Shown piece after piece: positions 1 to 6,092 of a stretch of 10,921 nt of DNA (its first letter is position 1; each line of letters begins with the position of its first letter). A program made the position numbers and the translations under genes. This DNA is from Solirubrobacterales bacterium 70-9 (GTDB lineage: Bacteria > Actinomycetota > Thermoleophilia > Solirubrobacterales > 70-9), in NCBI GenBank assembly GCA_001898095.1, contig MKSH01000119.1:17494-28414 (forward strand). The letters run 5' to 3'. The notes beneath the pieces are model-generated. The model had not been told where the DNA came from. It searched no databases and saw only the letters and a list, made by a program, of their open reading frames with translations.

Positions 1-1807
1 CCACGCCTCCCAGCACTCCGGCGGGATGGTGATCTCCACCACGCCGCTGGTCGACTTCTGCCCGCTGGTGCCGACGGCGATGGAGCGCCGCCAGATCGTC
101 CAGTGGGACAAGGACTCCTGCGCCGACGCCGGGCTGCTGAAGATCGACCTGCTCGGCCTGGGGATGCTCTCCGCGGTCGAACGCTGCGTCGACGAGATCC
201 AGGCGGCGGAAGGCAAGACGATCGACCTCTCGCGGATCTCGCTCACCGACGAGAAGACCTTTGCCTCGATCCAGAAGGCCGAGACCACCGGCGTCTTCCA
301 GATCGAGAGCCGCGCCCAGATGCAGATGCTGCCCCGCACCCACCCGGAGACGCTTGACGACCTCACCGTGCAGGTGGCGCTGGTCCGGCCCGGGCCGATC
401 CAGGGCGGCGCCGTGCATCCCTACATCGAGCGCCGCAAGCGGCGGCGCGAAGACCCGACCTGGCCGATCCCCTACGAGCATCCCACCCTGGAGGGACCGC
501 TCGAGGACACGCTGGGGACGATCGTCTATCAGGAGCAGGTGTTGGAGGTGGCGACGGCGTTCGCCGGCTTCACCGCCGCCCAGGCGGAGAGCCTGCGGCG
601 GGCGATGAGCCGCAAGCGCTCCGCGGAGGAGATCGAGAAGCACCACCGCGACTTCATCGCCGGCGCCTGGCGGGAATCGGAAGCCCCGGCCGAATTGGCG
701 GAGGAGATCTGGGAGAAGATCCAGGGCTTCGCGGGATTCGGCTTTCCCAAGGCCCACTCGGCGGCGTTCGGCCTGCTCGCCTACCAGTCGGCCTGGCTGC
801 GGGAGCACCATCCCGAGGCCTTTCTCTGCGGCCTCCTGAACGAGCAGCCGATGGGCTTCTACCCGCCCGACGCCCTGGTCCACGAGGCGATCCGGCGCAA
901 GGTCCGCGTCGGCGGCGTCGACGCCAACCGCAGCCGCGTCCTCTGCCACGTCGAATCGCCGTTGCGGCGCGGCGAGCCACCGGGAACCCCGGGAGGCCTC
1001 GTGGTGCGGATCGGCCTCGCCTACGTGAAGGGGGTGCGCGAGGAGGAGATGGACGCGCTGGTCGCCGAGCGCGAGCGCGGTGGTCCCTACCGCGGCATCG
1101 CCGAGCTCGCGTCGCGCTCCGGCGTCGGCCTGCCGGGCCTCGAAAAGCTGGCCTGGGCGGGGGCGCTCGACGAAGTACCGCTCGGCGCCGAGGAGGAACG
1201 GCGGCGGGCGCTGTGGCGGGTCGGCGTCACCGGCAACGGACGCCGGTCCGGCCACGGCGCGACGCAGCTCGCCCTGCCGATCGAGCCGCCCGAGCCGCCG
1301 CGCCTCGAGCGTCTCGGCGAGTGGGGTGAGGTGATCGCCGACTACCGCTCGACCGGGATGGTCCTCGGCCGCCACCCGATGGCACTGATGCGGGCGCGAC
1401 TCGGTGCCGGGCTGTCGCGCAGCGCCGACCTCGAGCGCCTCGACAGCGGGGCGACGGTCGAGGTGGCCGGGATGGTCGTCGCCCGCCAACGACCGGAGAC
1501 GGCGAAAGGCATCGTCTTCATGTTGATCGAGGACGAGGTCGGCGTCGTCAACCTGATCGTGCCCTCGCGCGTCTACGACCGCAGCCGGGCCGTGGTCCGC
1601 GCTGCGTCTCTGATCCGCGCCCGGGGCAAGCTCGAGCGGCGCGAAGGGGTGGTCAACGTCCTCGTCGCCGAGATCGTGGAACTGGAGCAGGAGCCGCCCG
1701 CGGGCGACACCGGGAGGACGGCCGCGCCGTCGCGACGCCATCGTGCATTCGTGGTCGCCGAGCTGCGCGAGGTCGCCCCGGCCGGGCACATGTTCGGGAG
1801 ACGCTAG
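1..1807 (+). CDS. dnaE2: Error-prone DNA polymerase DnaE2/ImuC, C-terminal part (5' end outside window)
   Basis: This is a C-family translesion polymerase alpha subunit that copies damaged DNA, usually in the SOS response together with ImuA/ImuB. The frame is open from base 2, and its first residues, HASQHSGGMVI, match the conserved SQHSGGM segment of DnaE-type enzymes, so the ATG at base 26 is internal. Counting from that Met, the window shows the palm segment with the third catalytic Asp (KIDLLGLG, about residue 41), the VALVRPGPIQGGAVHPY block (about 117-133), the GFGFPKAHSAAFGLLAYQ helix-hairpin-helix region (about 237-254), NEQPMGFYP (about 272-280), and an OB-fold (about 465-560). The RPGPIQG and QPMGFY blocks are typical of DnaE2 rather than DnaE1. 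Family members are about 1,050-1,100 residues, so roughly half is missing, including the PHP domain and the other two catalytic Asp residues. The gene converges on tetR with E1 between them. No LexA box can be judged because the promoter is outside. Confidence 0.95.
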   Translation, partial: HASQHSGGMVISTTPLVDFCPLVPTAMERRQIVQWDKDSCADAGLLKIDLLGLGMLSAVERCVDEIQAAEGKTIDLSRISLTDEKTFASIQKAETTGVFQIESRAQMQMLPRTHPETLDDLTVQVALVRPGPIQGGAVHPYIERRKRRREDPTWPIPYEHPTLEGPLEDTLGTIVYQEQVLEVATAFAGFTAAQAESLRRAMSRKRSAEEIEKHHRDFIAGAWRESEAPAELAEEIWEKIQGFAGFGFPKAHSAAFGLLAYQSAWLREHHPEAFLCGLLNEQPMGFYPPDALVHEAIRRKVRVGGVDANRSRVLCHVESPLRRGEPPGTPGGLVVRIGLAYVKGVREEEMDALVAERERGGPYRGIAELASRSGVGLPGLEKLAWAGALDEVPLGAEEERRRALWRVGVTGNGRRSGHGATQLALPIEPPEPPRLERLGEWGEVIADYRSTGMVLGRHPMALMRARLGAGLSRSADLERLDSGATVEVAGMVVARQRPETAKGIVFMLIEDEVGVVNLIVPSRVYDRSRAVVRAASLIRARGKLERREGVVNVLVAEIVELEQEPPAGDTGRTAAPSRRHRAFVVAELREVAPAGHMFGRR

Positions 1808-1822
1808 ACGTCAGAGCTCAGA

Positions 1823-1945
1823 CCTGAGGCAGCGTGGGCCAGCCTCGCAAGGACGCAGGGAGCGAAGCGAGGGGAGCGCACTACCAGTGCGTGACCCGAG
1901 CTGAGCGACCGAGGACACCGCGAGGCGCCCCCACGCCGCCTCAGG
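1823..1945. repeat. Palindromic element E1, structured-RNA-like, related to E2
   Basis: Bases 1823-1838 pair with 1930-1945 at 15 of 16 positions; the exception is A1831 against C1937. A second stem, 1842-1848 (GCCTCGC) with 1920-1926 (GCGAGGC), lies inside. A small hairpin, 1877-1882 with 1886-1891 (CGCACT/AGTGCG), sits in the loop. The plus strand carries GGCCA, then the core CAAGGACGCAGGG (1848-1860), then ACCCGAG and CGAGGAC. The same core occurs on the minus strand of E2. The right arm contains the stop codon of the downstream tetR (1941-1943), and the left arm begins 15 nt after the dnaE2 stop. It may also terminate transcription between these convergent genes. The strand of any transcript is undecided: the imperfect pair would be a G-U wobble on the minus strand, while the core reads with dnaE2 on the plus strand. 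Confidence 0.6.
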
Positions 1946-2627
1946 CGCGGGCGATGCGCGCGGCCTCGTCGTTGCCGACGTAGGGCGCGAGGGTGAACTC
2001 GACCAGATCGGGGAGCAGCGACTCGAGCTCATCGGTCTGGCCGGCAACGATGCGGCGCGAGATCAGCGAGACCATGCCGCCGACCAGCGCTTCCTCGGTC
2101 GAGTCGGAGAGGCGGTCGAGGACCTTCTTCGGCCGGCCGTCGCGGCCCGCCTCGAGGTAGGGCAGGAAGGTCTGCACGGCGGCGTCGTAGCGCTCGACCA
2201 CGACCGGGCCGGCGACCAGCGCCTCGACGATCCCCAGCCGCGCCAGGTTCGGCTCGGAGGAGAGGAAGGCGAGCATCGCGGCGATCCCGGCGCGGATCCC
2301 GTCGGCCCAGTCGTCCTCGGCCTGGTAGGCCTCCTCGACGCGCTCGCGCAGCTGCTCGGTGACCGTGTCGAAAGCCGCGACGAAGCACTCGTCCTTGCCG
2401 TCGAAGTGCTCGTAGAAGGTCCGCCGCGAGACGGCCGCGTGGCGGGTGATGTCGGCGATCGTGGTGCCGCCGTAGCCTTTTTCGGCAACCGCCTCGGCGA
2501 GGCCGGCGATCAGGCGCTCCCGCTGGTTGTGGACGACGAAGTCCCGCGGCAGCCCGTGACGGCCGGGAGGCAGGCGCGACAGCTCCGGCGGGTACTCGGC
2601 AGGAGCGTCGGCTGGATCGAAGGTCAC
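1941..2627 (-). CDS. TetR-family transcriptional regulator (downstream copy of tandem pair)
   Basis: This 228-residue protein has an N-terminal TetR DNA-binding domain. Residues about 36-80 hold the helix-turn-helix: TTIADITRHAAVSRRTFYEHF followed in the same stretch by the DGKDECF segment. The rest is a helical ligand/dimerisation domain that does not reveal the ligand. It is clearly paralogous to the next gene: over a 40-residue C-terminal stretch (EALVGGM to PYVG) I count 22 identities. The start is GTG at 2627, 23 nt after the stop of the upstream tetR. There is no Shine-Dalgarno sequence, but a TATCTT hexamer lies 6 nt before the GTG, suggesting its own leaderless promoter as well as read-through. 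The N-terminal extension before the HTH is about 35 residues, similar to its paralogue. Its stop codon lies inside the E1 stem. Target genes are unknown. Confidence 0.9.
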   Translation of the reverse strand: MTFDPADAPAEYPPELSRLPPGRHGLPRDFVVHNQRERLIAGLAEAVAEKGYGGTTIADITRHAAVSRRTFYEHFDGKDECFVAAFDTVTEQLRERVEEAYQAEDDWADGIRAGIAAMLAFLSSEPNLARLGIVEALVAGPVVVERYDAAVQTFLPYLEAGRDGRPKKVLDRLSDSTEEALVGGMVSLISRRIVAGQTDELESLLPDLVEFTLAPYVGNDEAARIARA

Positions 2628-2633
2628 GGCGCG

Positions 2634-2639
2634 AAGATA
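2634..2639 (-). promoter_or_regulatory. Probable -10 hexamer of a leaderless promoter for the downstream tetR
   Basis: On the minus strand TATCTT is followed by CGCGCC (6 nt) and then the GTG start. TANNNT a few nucleotides before a start codon with no ribosome binding site is the usual pattern of leaderless mRNAs in actinobacteria. No convincing -35 box is seen. Confidence 0.45.
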
Positions 2640-2650
2640 CCTGTCGGGGC

Positions 2651-3313
2651 TTAGAGCCGGGCGGTCGCCCGCTGCGCGGACTCGGCACCGATGTAGGGCG
2701 TCAAGGCGAAATCGACGAGGTCAGGCAGCAGCGACTCGATCCGCTCCGCTTCGCCGAGCACGATGCGCTGGTAGATGACCCAGAAGATTCCGCCGACGAT
2801 CGTCTCCTCCAGTGTGTCGGGGAGGTCGTCGCCGTGGTCGGAGAACTCGCGGCCTTTGCGTAGCAGCGGCACGAAGGCCTGCAGCGACTGCTCGTAGCGC
2901 TCCTGGGCGGCCTCGCCGGCGGAGAGCGCCTCGACGATGCAGGTGCGCGCCAGGGCGGGCTCGTCGGACACGTACTTGAGGAAGGCACCGAGCCCGGCGA
3001 CGGTGCAGGCTTCCCAGCCGTCCGCCTCGGCAGCCGCCTCGACCACGCGGGCGAGCGATTCCTCGACCGCGTAGTCCTGGGTCGCGAGGAAGCAGTCTTC
3101 CTTCGAGGAGAAGTTGTCGTAGAACGTGTTGCGGGCGATGCCGGCGCGGCGCACGATGTCGGCCACCGTCACGGCGCGGTACCCGCGGGCCATCGTCTCC
3201 TCGGCGAGGGCGGCGACGATCCGCGCACGCTGATGGCGCGCGATGAACTCGCGGGACAGACGCTGGCGCCCGGGCGGCGGGCGCGTCGAAGTTCGTTGAG
3301 CCACGAACGGCAC
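2651..3313 (-). CDS. TetR-family transcriptional regulator (upstream copy of tandem pair)
   Basis: This 220-residue TetR-type repressor has its helix-turn-helix at about residues 28-75 (VTVADIVRRAGIARNTFYDNF, then SSKEDCF). The C-terminal ligand/dimer domain ends in IESLLPDLVDFALTPYIG, nearly the same as ESLLPDLVEFTLAPYVG in its neighbour. The two genes are therefore a tandem duplication, diverged mainly in the middle of the ligand domain. The start is GTG at 3313; a second in-frame GTG at codon 4 is an alternative. A palindrome containing a TAACCT -10-like hexamer lies just upstream, which suggests autoregulation. The upstream gene on the same strand is the enoyl-CoA hydratase, whose stop is 78 nt away. 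That neighbour hints at a link with acyl-CoA metabolism, but the sequence does not prove it. Confidence 0.9.
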   Translation of the reverse strand: MPFVAQRTSTRPPPGRQRLSREFIARHQRARIVAALAEETMARGYRAVTVADIVRRAGIARNTFYDNFSSKEDCFLATQDYAVEESLARVVEAAAEADGWEACTVAGLGAFLKYVSDEPALARTCIVEALSAGEAAQERYEQSLQAFVPLLRKGREFSDHGDDLPDTLEETIVGGIFWVIYQRIVLGEAERIESLLPDLVDFALTPYIGAESAQRATARL

Positions 3314-3320
3314 GGTACCG

Positions 3321-3336
3321 GAACTGAGGTTAGTTC
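3321..3336 (-). promoter_or_regulatory. Palindromic operator overlapping the -10 box of the tandem tetR promoter
   Basis: The minus strand reads GAACTAACCTCAGTTC: 5-nt arms GAACT and AGTTC around 6 nt. The -10-like hexamer TAACCT (3327-3332) is inside it, 13 nt before the GTG start at 3313. No good -35 box is visible. A palindrome of this size over the -10 of a TetR gene is the usual arrangement for autorepression. Binding by either TetR protein is inference. Confidence 0.5.
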
Positions 3337-3391
3337 AACTTGGGGAAGGTTGAGTGCAGGAAACGGGTACTTCGGTGGAATTCGCCCGGGT

Positions 3392-4180
3392 TTAACCGGG
3401 GCGATCCTGGTTACCCGAATCCGCCCTCGGCGACACCGAACCGCCGTGGCGTCCCTCGCCCGCGGCGAAGCGGGCGGCCCCGCGCGCGGCCACCGCGAGC
3501 GTCTCGCGGCCGAGCCGATGCTCGAGCGCCAGACCCTCCTCGAACGGCAACCCGATCCCCTCGATCGCGGCGCGCCGGTCGGCCAGCATCGTCTCCTGTG
3601 GGAAGCCTGCCAGCTGCTCGGCGAGCGCCAGCGCCCGCTCGACGTGCTCGCCCGGCGCGGTCACCGCGGTGATCAACCCGATCCGCCCCGCCTCCTCGGC
3701 GTCCACGGAGCGACCGGTGAGGATCAGGTCGAGCGCCCGCCCGAGGCCGATGATCCGCGGCAGCCGCTGGGTCCCGCCGTCGACCAGGGGCACTCCCCAG
3801 CGACGCTCGAAGAGGCCGAAGGTCGAGCCCGGGGTTGCCAGCCGCAGGTCGCACCAGAGGGCGAGCTCCACCCCGCCCGCCAGGCACCAGCCGTCGATCG
3901 CCGCGATCGTCGGCTTCGACGCGGCGAGCCGGCTGAAGCCCATCGGCCCGGCCGGGTGCTCGACGTCGAGGTCGAGCGCCTTCAGGTCCGCGCCCGCGCA
4001 GAAAGCCTCGCCGCCAGCCCCGGTGAGGACGAGGGCGCGCGCGTCGTCGTCGGCCTCGAAGCTTTCGAAGCCCTCGCGCAGCGCCGTCGCGGTCGCCGCG
4101 TCGACGGCGTTGCGGCGCTCGGGCCTGTCGATGGTCAGCAGCGCGGCGGCGCCGACCCGCTCGTAACGCACCTCCCCCAT
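3392..4180 (-). CDS. Enoyl-CoA hydratase/isomerase (crotonase) family protein
   Basis: This 262-residue cytoplasmic protein has the crotonase fold. These enzymes act on CoA thioesters, typically hydrating 2-enoyl-CoA in beta-oxidation. Visible are the N-terminal strand with LLTIDRPERRNAVD (about 14-27), the oxyanion-hole segment AFCAGADLK (59-67), GWCLAGGVELALWCD (97-111), and FGLFERRWGVPLVDGGTQRLPRIIG (121-145). Both catalytic Glu positions of classical hydratases (Glu144 and Glu164 of rat crotonase) appear kept, as Glu105 and Glu125. The RRWGVPL.DGGT context belongs to a subgroup in which, as I recall, the second position is often Cys. The ATG at 4180 is chosen because the family's first strand starts right after it. 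The frame stays open 32 codons further, to a TTG at 4276, but that part has no family resemblance. No Shine-Dalgarno is present. Exact substrate is unknown. Confidence 0.88.
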   Translation of the reverse strand: MGEVRYERVGAAALLTIDRPERRNAVDAATATALREGFESFEADDDARALVLTGAGGEAFCAGADLKALDLDVEHPAGPMGFSRLAASKPTIAAIDGWCLAGGVELALWCDLRLATPGSTFGLFERRWGVPLVDGGTQRLPRIIGLGRALDLILTGRSVDAEEAGRIGLITAVTAPGEHVERALALAEQLAGFPQETMLADRRAAIEGIGLPFEEGLALEHRLGRETLAVAARGAARFAAGEGRHGGSVSPRADSGNQDRPG

Positions 4181-4186
4181 ATGGGG
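4175..4186. promoter_or_regulatory. Perfect 12-bp palindrome over the enoyl-CoA hydratase start codon
   Basis: CCCCATATGGGG is fully self-complementary, and the minus-strand ATG start (4180-4178) is in its centre. It could be an operator that blocks initiation or a sequence that affects access of the ribosome to a leaderless start. Function is inferred from position only. Confidence 0.35.
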
Positions 4187-4347
4187 AATCGTCGCACGAA
4201 GGTGCGGGATCGGGCGGGCTAGTCGCGGCACAAGAACGCGGGGAGTGCCATCGACGCCCGGCTCCCGCGAGAACAACGCGCCCCGGTCGCCGATCGTGGA
4301 GGGGCAGGGTCCCCACGACCACCGGGAAAGCTAGGAGCCGGCTCGGA

Positions 4348-4444
4348 CGGTGCCTCCCGTCTCGGCTCAGGCGACGCCGCGCGCGGCCGACTCCCAACCA
4401 ACCGAAAAAACGACCGGGAGTGACGCTCGTCGCCTGCCGCACCG
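4348..4444. other. Nested inverted repeats in the divergent gene-free region (possible structured leader)
   Basis: The 440 nt between the hydratase start (4180) and the transporter start (4621) holds no convincing gene. Its middle folds into three nested helices: CGGTGC (4348-4353) with GCACCG (4439-4444), CAGGCGACG (4368-4376) with CGTCGCCTG (4428-4436), and ACTCCC (4390-4395) with GGGAGT (4416-4421). The apical loop includes a run of six A, rare in this GC-rich DNA. A second CTCCCG (4354-4359) can also pair with CGGGAG (4415-4420), competing with the apical helix and forming a pseudoknot with the 9-bp helix. This suggests two exclusive states. To its left, TCGTGG (4294-4299) pairs with CCACGA (4313-4318). 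It matches no riboswitch class that I can recall. Confidence 0.35.
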
Positions 4445-4505
4445 CGTAGCCTTCGCGATCAGAAGCTCGTTGCGCCACCTTCGAGACCCCTTCCCCCCTT
4501 GGCTT

Positions 4506-4550
4506 CCGGGAGGACCGGATCTCTCCCGGTCGCAGGTCGAACTTAGACCT
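4506..4550. other. Two adjacent stem-loops upstream of the MFS promoter
   Basis: CCGGGAG (4506-4512) pairs with CTCCCGG (4523-4529) around a 10-nt loop. Next, AGGTC (4534-4538) pairs with GACCT (4546-4550) around a 7-nt loop. Neither is followed by a T run on the plus strand, so they are not clear terminators. They lie before the proposed transporter promoter and so would not be in that mRNA. Confidence 0.3.
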
Positions 4551-4582
4551 CCCCATTAGTAGGGCGCAAGACCACTAAGGCC

Positions 4583-4611
4583 TTCCATTCCGCAAACTGC
4601 GCAGTTAGGGT
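4583..4611 (+). promoter_or_regulatory. Probable promoter of the MFS transporter with a palindromic operator
   Basis: TAGGGT (4606-4611) fits a TANNNT -10 box 9 nt before the ATG at 4621, with no Shine-Dalgarno sequence, so the mRNA may be nearly leaderless. TTCCAT (4583-4588) is a weak -35 at 17-nt spacing. Between them lies a perfect 12-bp palindrome, AACTGCGCAGTT (4595-4606), touching the -10. A repressor bound there would block RNA polymerase. Its AACT/AGTT half-sites resemble those in the palindrome upstream of the tandem tetR genes, but the centre is 4 nt here and 6 nt there. Confidence 0.5.
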
Positions 4612-4620
4612 GCGCGCGGG

Positions 4621-6051
4621 ATGAACGGGTCTGAGGAGTCGGCGCGCCGAGCGCGGCGAAATGTTGTCCTGACCGCGGCGATCGCCGGACTCGGCGGGCT
4701 GCTGTTCGGCTACGACACCGGGATCATCGCCAGCGCCCTCCTCTTCATCAAGGGGGACTTCGCCCTCGGCAGCTTCGCCCAGGGGCTGGTGGTCGCCGCG
4801 GTGCCGATCGGCGCGGTCGGCGGTGCCGCGATCGCCGGGCCCGCCGCCGACACCTACGGCCGCCGGCTGATGATCCTGATCTCCGCCGTGGTCTTCACCG
4901 TCGGCGCCCTGGCCAGCGCCGCGGCGCCCGGGCTCGGCGTCCTCGTCGTCGCCCGGGTCGTGATCGGCGTCGCGATCGGGCTCGCCTCGGCCGCCGCCCC
5001 GGTCTACATCTCCGAGGTCGCCCCGGCCGAGAGCCGCGGCCGCCTGGTCACCTTCTTCCAGCTGGCGGTCACGGTCGGGATCCTCGTCGCTTACCTGATC
5101 GGGCTCGCCTTCAACGGGATCGAAGGCTGGCGCTGGATGCTCGGGCTCGGCTGCGTGCCCGCCCTCGGCCTCGCCTTCGGGATGCTGCGGATGCCGCAGA
5201 GCCCGCGCTGGCTGGTCATGCAGGGCGACGACTTCGCCGCCCGCGCGGTGCTGGCGAAGATCCGCGTCGACGACCCCGACACGATCGACCGGGAGATCGA
5301 GGAGATCGAGGAGTCCGTACACGAGGACGCCGAACCGGGCTCCTGGTCGGACCTGCTGAAACCGGCGGTGAAGGCGGCGCTCGTGGTCGGCATCGGGCTG
5401 GCGGTCCTGCAGCAGGTGACCGGCATCAACACGGTCATCTACTACGCCCCGACGATCATCGAATTCACCGGCGTCAACTCCTCGGCGGGCTCGATCCTGG
5501 CCGCGGTCGGGGTCGGGATCATCAACGTCGCCTTCACGATCATCGCGATCCGCCTGCTCGACCAGGCCGGCCGGCGCACCCTGCTGATGGTCGGCGTCTC
5601 CGGCATGGTGGTCTCGCTGACCGCACTCGGCGCGGCGTTCGTCGGCGGCGGCGGCTCGGCCATCGCCTCGGTCGTCGCGATCGTCAGCCTGATGACCTTC
5701 GTCGCCTCCTTCGCGATCAGCCTCGGGCCGATCTTCTGGCTGCTGAACGCGGAGATCTACCCGCTCGGGGTGCGCTCGAAGGCGGCCGGGCTGGGGACGA
5801 TGGCGAACTGGACCTTCAACTTCATCGTCTCGCTGACCTTCCTGCTGCTGATCGAAGCGCTCGGGCGGGCGGGCGCCTTCTGGTTCTACGCCGCGATCGG
5901 CGTCCTCACCCTCTGGTTCTGCTGGAAGTACGTGCCGGAGACGAAGGGCAAGCCGCTGGAGGAGATCGAGGAACTCTTCGAAGAACGGGCCGGGGTGAAA
6001 GCCGCGGCGCCGGGACCGCCCGACCCGGGACCGCTCGAGCCAGTCGGCTGA
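4621..6051 (+). CDS. MFS sugar porter, probable sugar:H+ symporter
   Basis: This 476-residue inner-membrane protein of the sugar porter family (TC 2.A.1.1; XylE/GalP/GLUT type) has about 12 transmembrane helices. Family signatures appear in order: GGLLFGYDTGI in TM1, YGRR in the 2-3 loop (about 79-82), PVYISEVAPAESRGR after TM4 (about 127-141), PQSPRW (about 192-197), QQVTGINTVIYYAP in TM7 (about 264-277), DQAGRR (about 314-319), and VPETKGKPLEEIEELF at the C-terminus. Asp32 in FGYDTG is the position of XylE Asp27, which couples sugar uptake to protons, and Arg112 in TM4 corresponds to its partner. The Gln-Gln and Asn of QQVTGIN are hexose-binding positions. The sugar itself (glucose, xylose, arabinose or inositol) cannot be read from the sequence. 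The ATG start is preceded by a promoter with a palindrome, suggesting substrate-dependent control. Confidence 0.93.
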   Translation: MNGSEESARRARRNVVLTAAIAGLGGLLFGYDTGIIASALLFIKGDFALGSFAQGLVVAAVPIGAVGGAAIAGPAADTYGRRLMILISAVVFTVGALASAAAPGLGVLVVARVVIGVAIGLASAAAPVYISEVAPAESRGRLVTFFQLAVTVGILVAYLIGLAFNGIEGWRWMLGLGCVPALGLAFGMLRMPQSPRWLVMQGDDFAARAVLAKIRVDDPDTIDREIEEIEESVHEDAEPGSWSDLLKPAVKAALVVGIGLAVLQQVTGINTVIYYAPTIIEFTGVNSSAGSILAAVGVGIINVAFTIIAIRLLDQAGRRTLLMVGVSGMVVSLTALGAAFVGGGGSAIASVVAIVSLMTFVASFAISLGPIFWLLNAEIYPLGVRSKAAGLGTMANWTFNFIVSLTFLLLIEALGRAGAFWFYAAIGVLTLWFCWKYVPETKGKPLEEIEELFEERAGVKAAAPGPPDPGPLEPVG

Positions 6052-6079
6052 CCCGCGCCGGTGTCCCGGCCGGCCCCGG

Positions 6080-6085
6080 TACCCT
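6080..6085 (+). promoter_or_regulatory. Probable -10 hexamer of a leaderless metF promoter
   Basis: TACCCT is followed by 7 nt (TCCGTCG) and the ATG of metF, with no Shine-Dalgarno sequence. It lies in the 41-nt gap after the transporter stop, so metF can be transcribed on its own. No clear -35 box is seen. Confidence 0.5.
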
Positions 6086-6092
6086 TCCGTCG

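Noticed and set aside
3385..3400. CCCGG/CCGGG hairpin at the enoyl-CoA hydratase stop codon as a terminator
   Set aside because: The stem is only 5 bp, the stop codon lies in the loop, and no T run follows on the minus strand.
3233..4222. Long plus-strand open frame (329 codons) opposite the enoyl-CoA hydratase
   Set aside because: Its product is Arg/Gly/Pro-rich without family motifs; it is the GC-rich mirror of the hydratase and upstream tetR coding strands.
4181..4276. Upstream extension of the enoyl-CoA hydratase to a TTG at 4276
   Set aside because: The extra 32 residues lack any crotonase resemblance, and the family N-terminus fits the ATG at 4180.
4534..4550. Hairpin with 5-bp stem and 7-nt loop resembling a tRNA arm
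   Set aside because: The loop GAACTTA is not a T-loop consensus on either strand, and no D-arm, anticodon arm or acceptor stem fits around it.
4350..4559. Short plus-strand open frame (69 codons) in the divergent region
   Set aside because: It runs through the inverted repeats, has no ribosome binding site or recognisable motif, and its composition is not like the neighbouring genes.
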